From positions 6,696,001 to 6,760,000 of the forward strand of contig NZ_CP018047.1 in the NCBI RefSeq assembly GCF_002009175.1: a stretch of 64,000 nt of DNA. The letters run 5' to 3'. The notes under the pieces are model-generated. The model was given only the letters and a program-made list of their open reading frames with translations. It had not been told where the DNA came from and made no database searches. Both the position numbers and the translations under genes were made by a program. Shown here piece by piece: positions 50,028 through 59,137 of the stretch. This DNA is from Streptomyces niveus. Lineage in GTDB: Bacteria > Actinomycetota > Actinomycetes > Streptomycetales > Streptomycetaceae. Each line of letters opens with the position of its first letter. Within the stretch, counting starts at the first letter, position 1.

Positions 50028-51146
50028 GTGATCACCACTACGGGCCTGACAAAGGTCTACCGGACCGGCCGGTCCGGCCGGTCGCGCGGCCATGAGGTCA
50101 CCGCTCTGGACGGCGTCGACCTGCACGTACGCGAGGGCGAGGTCTTCGGAGTCGTCGGCCGCAGCGGCGCCGGGAAGTCCTCGCTCATCCGCTGCGTCAA
50201 CCTCCTCGAACGCCCCACGGCGGGCACCGTGACCGTCGACGGGACCGACCTGACCGCGCTCGCCGGGCGCGGCCGGCGGGCCGGCAAGGAGCTGCGCCGC
50301 GCGCGCAGCTCCATCGGCATGGTCTTCCAGCACTTCAACCTGCTGTCCTCGCGCACCGTCAAGGACAACATCGAACTGCCGCTGGAGATCCTCGGCCACT
50401 CCGGGCAGGAACGTTCCCGCAGGGCACTGGAACTCCTCGACCTCGTCGGCCTCGCCGACAAGGCCAAGGTCTACCCCGCCCAGCTCTCCGGCGGCCAGAA
50501 ACAGCGCGTCGGCATCGCACGCGCCCTGGCCGGCAACCCGAAGGTGCTGCTCTCCGACGAGGCGACCAGCGCGCTCGACCCGGAGACGACCCGCTCGATC
50601 CTGCGACTGCTGCGCGACATCAACCGGCAACTCGGCCTGACCGTCCTGCTGATCACGCACGAGATGGAGGTCGTGAAGACGATCTGCGATTCGGCCGCGC
50701 TGATGGAGAACGGCCGGATCACCGAGTCCGGCACGGTCGGCGAACTGCTCGCCGTCCCCGGCTCCCGGCTGGCACATGAGCTGTTCCCGGTGGACGGTGC
50801 CGGAACCGGACCCGGCGGCACGGTCGTCGACGTCACCTTCCACGGCGACGCGGCCACCCGGCCGGTCATCTCCCAGCTGTCGCGCACCTACAACATCGAC
50901 ATCTCGATACTCGGCGCGGCGATGGACACCGTCGGAGGCCGCCAGATCGGCCGCATGCGCATCGAACTGCCCGGCCCCTTCGAGGAGAACGTCGTACCCC
51001 TCGGCTTCCTGCGCGAACAGGGCCTCCAGATCCAGATCGTCGACGAACCGGCTGCCGCCGCCGTGGCCGTGGCCGACCCGGTGACCGAGGAACCGGCCGG
51101 ATCCACCGACCAGCCCGCAGCGCTCACCAAGGACGGTGCCAAGTGA
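50028..51146 (+). CDS. metN: Methionine ABC transporter ATP-binding protein
   Basis: MetN drives methionine (D/L) uptake. The 372-residue protein has a Walker A GRSGAGKSS (about 45-53), Q-loop VFQHFN, signature LSGGQKQRVGIARALA (about 155-170), Walker B LLSDEATSALDP, and switch His in LITHEMEVV. The C-terminal NIL domain (about 265-345, VDVTFHGDAATRPVISQLSRTYNIDISILGAAMDTVGG) mediates allosteric inhibition by bound methionine. A Pro/Ala-rich tail follows. The start is GTG 50028, and the ribosome site (GGAA) is weak. It overlaps metI by 4 bp (ATGA-like). Confidence 0.95.
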   Translation: MITTTGLTKVYRTGRSGRSRGHEVTALDGVDLHVREGEVFGVVGRSGAGKSSLIRCVNLLERPTAGTVTVDGTDLTALAGRGRRAGKELRRARSSIGMVFQHFNLLSSRTVKDNIELPLEILGHSGQERSRRALELLDLVGLADKAKVYPAQLSGGQKQRVGIARALAGNPKVLLSDEATSALDPETTRSILRLLRDINRQLGLTVLLITHEMEVVKTICDSAALMENGRITESGTVGELLAVPGSRLAHELFPVDGAGTGPGGTVVDVTFHGDAATRPVISQLSRTYNIDISILGAAMDTVGGRQIGRMRIELPGPFEENVVPLGFLREQGLQIQIVDEPAAAAVAVADPVTEEPAGSTDQPAALTKDGAK

Positions 51147-51811
51147 CCTGGTCCGAAATGCAGCCGCTGCTCAGCCAGGGGACACTCGACACCCTCTACA
51201 TGGTGCTGTGGTCGGCGCTCGTCACCGTCATCGGCGGACTGCCGCTCGGTGTCCTGCTCGTCCTCACCGACAAGGGCGGCCTGCTCCAGAACAGGCCCGT
51301 CAACAAGGTCGTCGGCGTGATCGTGAACATCGGCCGCTCGCTGCCCTTCATCATCCTGCTGATCGCGCTGATCCCCTTCACCACCTTCGTCGTCGGCACC
51401 TTCATCGGCCCCACCGCGATGATCGTGCCGCTCGCCATCGGCGCGATCCCGTTCTTCGCCCGGCTGGTCGAGACGGCGATACGGGAGGTCGACCACGGCC
51501 TTGTCGAAGCCGTCCAGGCCATGGGCGGCTCGATCCCCACCATCGTCCACAAGGTGCTGCTGCCGCAGGCACTGCCGTCGATCGTCTCCGGCACGACCAC
51601 CACCGTCATCGCGCTCATCGGCTACTCCGCCATGGCCGGCGCGGTCGGCGGCGAAGGTCTCGGCTCCAAGGCCGTCACCTACGGATTCCAGCGGTTCGAG
51701 AACGGCTTCATGATCGCCACGGTCGTCGTGCTGATCCTGATCGTCACCGTCATCCAGCTGATCGGCGACCTCGCCGTACGGCTGCTGACCCGCCGGACCC
51801 GTACGGCGTAG
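51143..51811 (+). CDS. metI: Methionine ABC transporter permease
   Basis: The 222-residue inner-membrane subunit has five or six membrane segments and the EAA loop EAVQAMGGSIPTIVHKVLLPQALPSIVSG (about 120-150) that contacts MetN. It overlaps the metN stop (GTGA). An 80-bp gap with GGAAAGAGG leads to metQ. Together they form a metNIQ operon under the cysteine-containing leader. Confidence 0.95.
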   Translation: MTWSEMQPLLSQGTLDTLYMVLWSALVTVIGGLPLGVLLVLTDKGGLLQNRPVNKVVGVIVNIGRSLPFIILLIALIPFTTFVVGTFIGPTAMIVPLAIGAIPFFARLVETAIREVDHGLVEAVQAMGGSIPTIVHKVLLPQALPSIVSGTTTTVIALIGYSAMAGAVGGEGLGSKAVTYGFQRFENGFMIATVVVLILIVTVIQLIGDLAVRLLTRRTRTA

Positions 51812-51891
51812 GCCGCGGCCCTCCAGATGTCCCACCGGGCCCGAACTCCTTGTCCGGGACCGACCACCCACACCGGAAAGAGGCACTCTTC

Positions 51892-52752
51892 GTGCGCACT
51901 CACCTCAAGATCGCCGCCGCCGCGGCCACCACCGCCCTCGCCATCGGTCTGAGCGGCTGCGGCACCTCGTCCGACCCCGCGGAGAAGACCGCGGACGGGG
52001 CGAAGGCCGACGAGTCCAAGCCACTGACCGTCGCGGCCTCCCCGACGCCGCACGCCGACATCCTGAACTTCATCAAGGACAACCTGGCGGCGGACGCCGG
52101 ACTCAAGCTCGACGTCAAGGAGTTCACGGACTACGTCCTGCCGAACACCGCCACCGAGAGCGGCGAGGTCGACGCCAACTACTTCCAGAACAAGCCGTAT
52201 CTCGACGACTTCAACAAGAAGAACGACACCCACATTGTGCCGGTCGTCAACGTCCACCTGGAACCGCTGGCCCTCTACTCCAAGACGGTCAAGGACCTGA
52301 GCGCCCTCAAGTCCGGCCAGACCGTGGCGATCCCCAACGACACCGTCAACGAGGGCCGCGCGCTGAAGCTCCTCGCCGACAACGACGTGATCACGCTCGC
52401 GGACGGTGTGGAGGGCAACGGCACCCTCGCGGACATCAAGGACGACAAGGGCCTGAAGTTCAAGGAGCTGGAGGCCGCCACACTGCCCCGCGCCCTGAAC
52501 GACGTGGACGCAGCCGTCATCAACGGCAACTACGCCATCGAGGCCGACCTCAACCCCGCCGAGGACTCGCTGGCCCTGGAGAAGACCGAGGACAACCCGT
52601 ACGCCAACTTCCTCGCCGTCAAGGAGGGCAGCGAGAAGGATCCGCGCGTGGTGAAGCTCGCGAAGCTCCTCAACTCGCCCGAGGTGGAGAAGTACATCAA
52701 GGACAGCTACAAGAACGGCGCGGTCCTGCCCGCCTTCGGTCCGCCCGCGTAA
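51892..52752 (+). CDS. metQ: Methionine-binding lipoprotein of the NlpA/MetQ family
   Basis: The 286-residue protein has a lipoprotein signal ending LSGCG (Cys about 21), a Thr/Asp/Lys-rich linker, then the MetQ fold: LTVAASPTPHADILNFIKDNLAADAGLKLDVKEFTDYVLPNTATESGEVDANYFQNKPYLDDFN, and VAIPNDTVNEGRALKLL, DAAVINGNYAIEADL. It catches methionine outside the cell and hands it to MetI. The start is GTG 51892. A strong terminator ends the operon. Confidence 0.95.
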   Translation: MRTHLKIAAAAATTALAIGLSGCGTSSDPAEKTADGAKADESKPLTVAASPTPHADILNFIKDNLAADAGLKLDVKEFTDYVLPNTATESGEVDANYFQNKPYLDDFNKKNDTHIVPVVNVHLEPLALYSKTVKDLSALKSGQTVAIPNDTVNEGRALKLLADNDVITLADGVEGNGTLADIKDDKGLKFKELEAATLPRALNDVDAAVINGNYAIEADLNPAEDSLALEKTEDNPYANFLAVKEGSEKDPRVVKLAKLLNSPEVEKYIKDSYKNGAVLPAFGPPA

Positions 52753-52785
52753 CCGACCCGCGTAACCCGGGCGTCAATCCGGTAC

Positions 52786-52818
52786 GAGCCCCGCACACCC
52801 CGCCCGTGTGCGGGGCTC
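52786..52818 (+). terminator. Terminator after metQ
   Basis: A perfect 13-bp stem (52786-52798 with 52806-52818) with a 7-base C-rich loop lies 34 bp after the metQ stop. Confidence 0.8.
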
Positions 52819-52858
52819 ACCCGATGCTGCATGCTGTGCATTTACGACGGACTGAGGC

Positions 52859-53509
52859 ATGGAGCTGCGCATGACTACCACCTTTCCGGACGTCTCCATC
52901 AGCACCGAGCGGCTGGTGCTGCGCCCGTTCGAGGCCGCGGACATCCCGGCGCACATCGAGATGATGAATGACGAACCGGTCATCGCGTGGACGTCGACGC
53001 CGCATCCCTACACCACCCGGGACGCAGAGGAATGGGTGAGCAGGCTCGCCCCGGCGGAACGCACCGAGGGGCGCGGACTGGTCCTCGCCGTCACCGAGTT
53101 CCTCACCCAGCGCCTCGTCGGTCTCGCCCGCCTCCAGAACACCAACTGGCGCACCCGCGCGACCGAGATCTCCTACATCACCGCACCCTGGGCGCGCGGC
53201 GAGGGGTACGCCACCGAGTCGGTGCTCGCCGTCGCGCAGTGGCTCTTCCGCGACCAGACCTTCGAGCGCATCGAGTTGCGCACCGCAGCCGACAACACCG
53301 CGGCCCAGCAGGTCGCGCAGAAGGCCGGCTGCATCAGCGAGGGTGTCCTGCGCAACGCGTGGATAGCGCGTACCCAGACGGAGGCCGGGGGCTGGATCGA
53401 CATCCGCACCGACCTCATCGTCTGGAGCCTGCTGCCCGAGGACCTCGAAGGCGTGGCCGAGCACATGGCGGACGCGGGCGGCTACGGGTCCTTCACCGAC
53501 TGGAACTGA
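52859..53509 (+). CDS. GNAT acetyltransferase of the RimJ/RimL type
   Basis: The 216-residue protein starts MELRMTTTFPDVSISTERLVLRPFEAADIPAHIEM, the typical RimJ/RimL start, with ISYITAPWARGEGYATESVLAVAQWLF (about 100-126; the acetyl-CoA loop is R-G-E-G-Y-A) and ELRTAADNTAAQQVAQKAGCISEGVLRN. It may acetylate a protein N-terminus or a small molecule. ATG 52871 is an alternative start. It is separated from metQ by a terminator and precedes the cobalamin gene. Confidence 0.88.
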   Translation: MELRMTTTFPDVSISTERLVLRPFEAADIPAHIEMMNDEPVIAWTSTPHPYTTRDAEEWVSRLAPAERTEGRGLVLAVTEFLTQRLVGLARLQNTNWRTRATEISYITAPWARGEGYATESVLAVAQWLFRDQTFERIELRTAADNTAAQQVAQKAGCISEGVLRNAWIARTQTEAGGWIDIRTDLIVWSLLPEDLEGVAEHMADAGGYGSFTDWN

Positions 53510-53690
53510 GCGCGGTCCTTCCGCGGTCCCACCGCGGCTCCCGGCCGGGCCCCCGGGCAGACGGCGCGACGGCCGACGGGTACCCTCACACGCACCGCCC
53601 CGGTGCGGACCCCTCACGACACAATTGATCCGCGGCGCGGCTCCGGCCTGCGACAACACCACCTCACGACCTCCGGGGAGACTGACGACG

Positions 53691-54911
53691 ATGGCCGACC
53701 GCGTCACGGTGATCGGCTGGGACGGCTCGCCCCTCGCGCCCGCGGCCACGTCCGCGCTCGGCGCCGCCACTCTGGTGGCCGGTGCGGCCCACCATCTCGC
53801 CCTGCCGGAAGTGCCGCCGGACGCCGAACGCATCCGCCTCGGCAGCGTCGACCTCGCGGCCCGCCGGATCGCCGGACACCGCGGCAGCGCCGTCGTACTG
53901 GCCGACGGTGACCCCGGGTTCTTCGGTGTCGTACGCACCCTGCGCGCCCCCGAGCACGGCCTCGAGGTCGAAGTCGTCCCCGCCGTCTCCGCCGTGGCCA
54001 CCGCCTTCGCCCGCGCCGGAATGCCCTGGGACGACGCACAGGTGGTGGTCGCCCACCGGCGCACGCTCCGGCGCGCCGTCAACGTGTGCCGGGCGCATAC
54101 GAAGGTCGCCGTCCTCACCTCCCCGGGCGCCGGGCCCGCCGAACTCGCCCTGCTGCTCCAGGGCGTTCACCGCACCTTCGTGATCTGCGAGGAGCTGGGC
54201 ACCGACCGCGAACAGGTCACCGTCCTCACCTCGGACAAGGCCGCCGACCACGTCTGGCGCGACCCCAACGTGGTGATCGTCGTCGGCGGCATCGGCACCG
54301 CGCCCGTCAGGACGGGCGGCTGGATCGCCGGTCACGACCCCGATTACCCGCCCGCCGTACGGGGTTGGGCGCTGCCCTCCGAGGAGTACGGCATCGACCT
54401 CGACGAGGGCGAGTCGACCTGGCTGCGCGCGGCCCAGCTCGCCCGGCTCGGAGCCCGTACCGGCGACCTGGTCTGGGACATCGGGTCCGGCAGCGGCGCG
54501 CTCGCCGCGGAGGCGGCGCGCTTCGGCGCGGCCGTGATCGCCGTGGACGCGGAGCCGGGGGCGTGCGCGAGCACCGCCGCCGCGGCCCGTCGCGCCGGCG
54601 TACAACTCGAAGTCGTGGAAGGCCGCGCGCCCCACGTCCTGGAGAACCTGCCCGAACCCGACGTCGTACGCATCGGCGGCGGGGGAGTGGACGTCGTCGT
54701 CGCCTGCGCCGACCGCAGGCCCGCGCGCATCGTGACGCACGCGGCGACGCGGGACGAGGCCGAGGCCGTCAGCACCGCCCTCCGCGAGGGCGGTTACGCG
54801 GTGGAATGCGTCCTGCTCCAGTCCGTCGACATGGACACGGGGGCCTGGTCGGAGCGCGAACGCTCCGTGGTTTTCCTGGTCTCCGGGACGCGGCCGGATC
54901 GCGCCCCCTGA
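53691..54911 (+). CDS. cobL: Precorrin-6Y C5,15-methyltransferase (CbiE-CbiT fusion)
   Basis: The 406-residue fusion acts in the aerobic corrin pathway, methylating C5 and C15 of precorrin-6B and decarboxylating the acetate side chain. The N-terminal CbiE domain (about 1-200, VTVIGWDGSPLAPAA...VVPAVSAVATAFARAGMPWDDAQVVVAHRR) belongs to the tetrapyrrole methylase family. The C-terminal CbiT domain (about 220-400) has a SAM motif VWDIGSGSGALAAEAARFGA. It is the first of three cobalamin genes here on the same strand, though separated from cobT by 336 bp. Confidence 0.93.
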   Translation: MADRVTVIGWDGSPLAPAATSALGAATLVAGAAHHLALPEVPPDAERIRLGSVDLAARRIAGHRGSAVVLADGDPGFFGVVRTLRAPEHGLEVEVVPAVSAVATAFARAGMPWDDAQVVVAHRRTLRRAVNVCRAHTKVAVLTSPGAGPAELALLLQGVHRTFVICEELGTDREQVTVLTSDKAADHVWRDPNVVIVVGGIGTAPVRTGGWIAGHDPDYPPAVRGWALPSEEYGIDLDEGESTWLRAAQLARLGARTGDLVWDIGSGSGALAAEAARFGAAVIAVDAEPGACASTAAAARRAGVQLEVVEGRAPHVLENLPEPDVVRIGGGGVDVVVACADRRPARIVTHAATRDEAEAVSTALREGGYAVECVLLQSVDMDTGAWSERERSVVFLVSGTRPDRAP

Positions 54912-55247
54912 CCCCGTTGTCAGAGGCGCGAGGTAGGCTGACCGATCGTTGTACCGCAGCCGGTCGTTCGTCGCTTCGTTCGTCAATGTCCGGAAAAGTG
55001 GGTCGTTTTGGACCCCCATGTGGTACGGCTGCACCGGGGGACGCGCAACGTGGCGCAGCCCACAGCAAGCCGCCGCGGATCACCGTGTGTCGGCGCCGAA
55101 GGGCCGCGAGAATACGTGCGGGCCGCGGCTCGACTCGTGCCGCGCGGCGCCCACGCTCGTTGACACTGACGGGCGCCGGACGCGCCGCCGAATCGGGCGC
55201 CCCGGTCGAAGGGCCGAAGGAGCACAACCAATGGGCGAGGGGTACGC
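54912..55247. other. Long spacer upstream of the BluB-CobT gene
   Basis: No gene is supported. A TAGGCT -10-like element lies at 54934-54939, which would give a ~300-base 5' UTR. I looked for a cobalamin riboswitch core here and found none. The last 100 bases are GC-rich and end in AAGGAG-type sequence followed by GAGGGG before the ATG. Confidence 0.35.
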
Positions 55248-58200
55248 ATGACTGACACCGGCCAGGTCCCGGGCGAGGGGCAGCCGGAGAACGCAGGCAT
55301 GGTGGAGCAGCCGGGCGACCCCGCCGCCGGCTCCTACGCCTACCTGGGCCCCTCCGACGGTGCTCCCGAGGACGACGACCTTCTGCTGATGCCGAGTTCG
55401 CAGGGTGCCTGGGGCGATCCCCAGCCGGCGCCTCCGGCAGATCCGCTCGCGCACGCGGGCTACGCCGTGCCCGCACCGCAGCCCGTCGCCGTGGGGCATG
55501 TGCCGCAGCAGATGGGACAGGCCGAGTACGCACCGCAGGCTCCTTCGCTGCCGCAGTCGCAACTCGCCACTTATTCGCAGCCGGAGTACCGGCCCGAGTA
55601 TCAGGCCGACCCCTCGGCGCACGGGCAGGGGGCGTACCGGACGGCGCCCGAGTATCCGGCGCCGGACGTGGCCCACATGCAGATGCAGCCCGCGCAGGCT
55701 CCCCAGCCGGCGCAGTCCGCCCAACCTGTGGCGCAGCAGGCCGAGCTCGCCGTGACGCCCGAGGCGTACGTGCCGGCGGACGCCCCCGTGGAGACCCCGA
55801 TCCCGGATGCCGCGGCGCAGCCGGCCCCGGAGTCCACGCAGGAGGCCGTGCAGACGGCCCCGCAGGAAGTCACCGAGGCACCCGCGCCGGAGCCGCTTCA
55901 AGAAGCCCCCGCGCCGGCGGTTCAGGAGGCTCCCGCGCCGGTTCGGGAAGCGGCGGCGCCCGCGCCCGAACCGGGCGCGCACGAAGCCGGTGGCCGCGAC
56001 TCGGGCTCGGTCGACCTCGGGGCCGTACGGGTCCCGACCGCCACGTCCGCGCCCACGCCGCCGCCCGCGCGTCGTCCGCTGCACATGGGTCCGCCGATGC
56101 CCGACTCGACGGGTGGCGTGGTGCGTTCGCTCGCGGACCGCGGTCCCTCGAACACGCCGCCGAACCCCGTTCGTGTACGGACACAGGGGCCGCCCACGGC
56201 CGGCCCCGAGTATCTGGACATCCCGCGCGAGGTGGCCGACGCGCTGCCGGGCCCGCAGCTCGGGGCCATCCCCGTGCAGGGCGCCGACCCGTGGGCCTCG
56301 CTCCCGCCGCAGTCCGAGACACCGGTGGCGGAGACCGCGGTGGCGGTGGCGGTCGCGGAGCCGCAGGCGGCCGTCGAGCCGCAGGCCGTGGCCGAGCCGG
56401 CCGTTCCCGAGGCTCCCGCGGAAACGGTCGTCCCCGAGGGTGGACCGACGTTCGCTCCCCAACCGGTTCAGGTATCGGAGCCCGAGCCCGTTCAGGAAGT
56501 GGCGCCCGAGCCCGGACTCGACCCCGTGCCCGAGGCGGTGGCCGAAGAGGCACCTGCCCCCGAGCCGATTCCCGAGGTCCTGCCGGAGCCGCAGCCCGAG
56601 CCCGAGCCCCTGCCGACGCCCGCTCCCGTGGCCGAGGAGCCGGTGGCGGAGGAGCCCGTGGCCGAGCCCGCTCCCGAGCCTCTTCCCGTGCCCGACGCGG
56701 TGGTGGTGGACGAGGCCCCCGCCGTCGAGCCGGTCGAGCCGGTCGAGCCGGCCGAACTGGTGGAGCCGGTCGAGGCCGAGGAGAAGCGCGAGCCGATAGC
56801 GCTGCCCGGCGCGGACGCGGTGGCCCCCGCGCCGGTCGAACCGGCCGAGCCGGAGTCCGTACAGGCGGACCCCGAGCCCGAACCGCAGCCCGAGCCCGTA
56901 CCGGTCGCGGAGACGGTGGCCGAGCCGGCGCCCGAGTCGGAGCCGGCGGCCGAGGCGGCAGAGCCGGAGTCGGCGGAGCCCGTACCGGCGCCCGCCCCCG
57001 AGCCGGCGGCTCCCGTCGTTCCCGTGGCGGCCCCGACCCCCGTGCCCGACGCCGAGCCCGAGCCCCCCGCCGTCGCCGACGACGCGTCACCCCCCGCCCC
57101 CGGCTACGACGACGCCGAGCGCGAGGCCGTTCTGCGCGTGATGCGCGAGCGGCGCGACATCCGTAACGGCTTCCGCTCCGACCCGATCCCGCACGAGGTG
57201 CTGCTGCGCGTCCTCGAAGCCGCGCACACCGCCCCCAGCGTCGGCCACTCGCAGCCCTGGGACTTCGTCGTCATCCGTTCAGCCGAGACCCGGCAGACGA
57301 TGCACGAACTGGCCCAGCGTCAGCGCGACGCCTTCGCCAAGTCCCTCCCCAAGGGCCGGGCCAAGCAGTTCAAGGAACTGAAGATCGAGGCCATCCTCGA
57401 TACCCCGGTGAACATCGTCGTCACTGCCGACCCGACACGCGGCGGCCGGCACACCCTCGGCCGCCACACACAGCCGCAGATGGCGCCGTACTCCTCCGCC
57501 CTCGCCGTCGAGAACCTGTGGCTCGCCGCCCGCGCCGAAGGGCTCGGAGTCGGCTGGGTCAGCTTCTTCGACGAGCGTGAGATGGTCCGCGCGCTCGGCC
57601 TCCCCGAGCACCTGGACGTCGTGGCGTATCTCTGTGTCGGATACGTCGACGAGTTCCCGGAGGAGCCCGAGCTGGCCCAGGCGGGCTGGTCCAAGCGCCG
57701 TCCGCTGTCCTGGGTCGTCCACGAGGAGACGTACGGCCGCCGGGCCCTGCCCGGTGAGGAGCCGCACGACCTCCTCAAGGAGACGATCGCCGGGATCCGC
57801 CCGCTCGACGCCAAGGCGCTCGGCGAGGCGTGGGAGCGCCAGAAGCGGATGACGAAGCCCGCCGGGGCGCTCGGCATGCTGGAGATCATCTCCGCGCAGC
57901 TCAGCGGTCTGTCCCGGATGTGCCCGCCGCCGATCCCCGAGCCCGCGGCCGTCGCGGTCTTCGCGGGCGACCACGGTGTGCACGCGCAGGGCGTCACCCA
58001 CTGGCCCCAGGAGGTGACGGCCCAGATGGTCGCCAACTTCCTCGGCGGGGGCGCGGTCTGCAACGCCTTCGCGAATCAGGTCGGCGCCGAGGTCTGTGTC
58101 ATCGACGTCGGTGTCGCGGGCGAACTGCCCTCCACACCCGGCCTGTTGCCCCGTAAGGTCCGCGCGGGCACGGCCGACTTCACGACCGGACCCGCGCTGA

Positions 58201-58820
58201 CCCGCGAAGAGGTGCTGGCCGCGATCGACGTCGGCATCGAGACCGCCCGCGATCTGGTGGCCGCGGGCAACAAGGGCCTGCTCACCGGCGAGATGGGCAT
58301 CGCGAACACCACGGCCTGCGCCGCGCTGATCTCGGTCTACACGGACGCCGACCCCGCCGAAGTCACCGGGCGCGGCACGGGCATCAACGACGAGACGCAC
58401 GCGCGCAAGATCGACGTCGTCCGCCGCGGTCTCGAATTCCACCGGCCCGACCCCGCCGACCCGATCGGCGTCCTCGCGGCCTTCGGCGGCCTGGAGCAGG
58501 CGGCGCTCGTCGGGTTCCTGCTGGGCGGCGCCTCGCTGCGTACCCCGGTCATCCTCGACGGTGTGAGCGCGGGAGCGGCGGCCCTCGTCGCCCGCGCGAT
58601 CGCCCCCGAGGCACTGGCCGCATGCATCGCGGGCCACCGCAGCGCCGAACCGGGCCACGTGGCCGCGCTCAACAAGCTGGGCCTGCGGCCCCTGGTCGAC
58701 CTGGACCTCCGCCTGGGCGAGGGCACCGGCGCCCTGCTGGCACTCCCGGTGGTGCAGAGCGCGGCGCGGGCGATGCACGAGGTGGCGACGTTCGACTCGG
58801 CGGGTGTGACGGAGAAGTAG
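55248..58820 (+). CDS. cobT: BluB-CobT fusion with a long Pro/Glu-rich N-terminal region
   Basis: The 1190-residue protein has three parts. Residues 1 to about 618 are low complexity: Gln/Tyr/Pro-rich at first, then strongly Pro/Glu/Ala/Val-rich with repeats such as EPEPVQEV, with no recognisable fold. Residues ~619-835 match BluB (YDDAEREAVLRVMRERRDIRNGFRSDPIP, PSVGHSQPWDFVVI), which makes 5,6-dimethylbenzimidazole (DMB) from FMN. Residues ~842-1190 match CobT (EIISAQLSGLSRMCPPPIPEP, FAGDHGVHAQGVTHWPQEVT, LLTGEMGIANTTACAALI), which makes alpha-ribazole phosphate from DMB and nicotinate mononucleotide. Fusing them couples synthesis to activation of the lower ligand of B12. The function of the disordered part is unknown. 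Confidence 0.93.
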   Translation: MTDTGQVPGEGQPENAGMVEQPGDPAAGSYAYLGPSDGAPEDDDLLLMPSSQGAWGDPQPAPPADPLAHAGYAVPAPQPVAVGHVPQQMGQAEYAPQAPSLPQSQLATYSQPEYRPEYQADPSAHGQGAYRTAPEYPAPDVAHMQMQPAQAPQPAQSAQPVAQQAELAVTPEAYVPADAPVETPIPDAAAQPAPESTQEAVQTAPQEVTEAPAPEPLQEAPAPAVQEAPAPVREAAAPAPEPGAHEAGGRDSGSVDLGAVRVPTATSAPTPPPARRPLHMGPPMPDSTGGVVRSLADRGPSNTPPNPVRVRTQGPPTAGPEYLDIPREVADALPGPQLGAIPVQGADPWASLPPQSETPVAETAVAVAVAEPQAAVEPQAVAEPAVPEAPAETVVPEGGPTFAPQPVQVSEPEPVQEVAPEPGLDPVPEAVAEEAPAPEPIPEVLPEPQPEPEPLPTPAPVAEEPVAEEPVAEPAPEPLPVPDAVVVDEAPAVEPVEPVEPAELVEPVEAEEKREPIALPGADAVAPAPVEPAEPESVQADPEPEPQPEPVPVAETVAEPAPESEPAAEAAEPESAEPVPAPAPEPAAPVVPVAAPTPVPDAEPEPPAVADDASPPAPGYDDAEREAVLRVMRERRDIRNGFRSDPIPHEVLLRVLEAAHTAPSVGHSQPWDFVVIRSAETRQTMHELAQRQRDAFAKSLPKGRAKQFKELKIEAILDTPVNIVVTADPTRGGRHTLGRHTQPQMAPYSSALAVENLWLAARAEGLGVGWVSFFDEREMVRALGLPEHLDVVAYLCVGYVDEFPEEPELAQAGWSKRRPLSWVVHEETYGRRALPGEEPHDLLKETIAGIRPLDAKALGEAWERQKRMTKPAGALGMLEIISAQLSGLSRMCPPPIPEPAAVAVFAGDHGVHAQGVTHWPQEVTAQMVANFLGGGAVCNAFANQVGAEVCVIDVGVAGELPSTPGLLPRKVRAGTADFTTGPALTREEVLAAIDVGIETARDLVAAGNKGLLTGEMGIANTTACAALISVYTDADPAEVTGRGTGINDETHARKIDVVRRGLEFHRPDPADPIGVLAAFGGLEQAALVGFLLGGASLRTPVILDGVSAGAAALVARAIAPEALAACIAGHRSAEPGHVAALNKLGLRPLVDLDLRLGEGTGALLALPVVQSAARAMHEVATFDSAGVTEK

Positions 58821-59137
58821 CGGAACCGGGCGGGCAGCCCCAACCGGCCGGACCCCCAGCCCCAGAGCCCCGAGCCCAGCCCGCCCGGCGCTTGAGGAGC
58901 GGGGTCCGCGGCAGCGCCCCGAAACCCAGCCCGCCCGGCGTTTGAGGGCACGGCCGAAGGCCGTACGGGGTCCGGGGCGCCGCCCCGGTTGAGGGAAGGG
59001 GCGGGCAGGGGAAAGCTCCGCCGCCCGCCACCCCCGCGCCGCCATCTAAGCTGGAACCCCGCCCCACCAGCCCCTTCACCACCCCGACACACCCCCCGAC
59101 ACCCACCCCGCACCGTCCCCAGAGGAGCCCGCGCACC
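58821..59137. repeat. GC-rich intergenic repeats
   Basis: No gene is supported. A near-identical 23-bp direct repeat occurs at 58875-58897 and 58925-58947 (both contain GCCCGCCCGGCG and TTGAGG, with one difference). An ACGGCC/GGCCGT hairpin follows. This is the kind of repeat found in many Streptomyces spacers; a weaker relative lies between argG and argH. Confidence 0.55.

Noticed and set aside
54912..55247. Cobalamin riboswitch before cobT
   Set aside because: No B12-box or the conserved core arrangement can be found in this spacer or before cobL.
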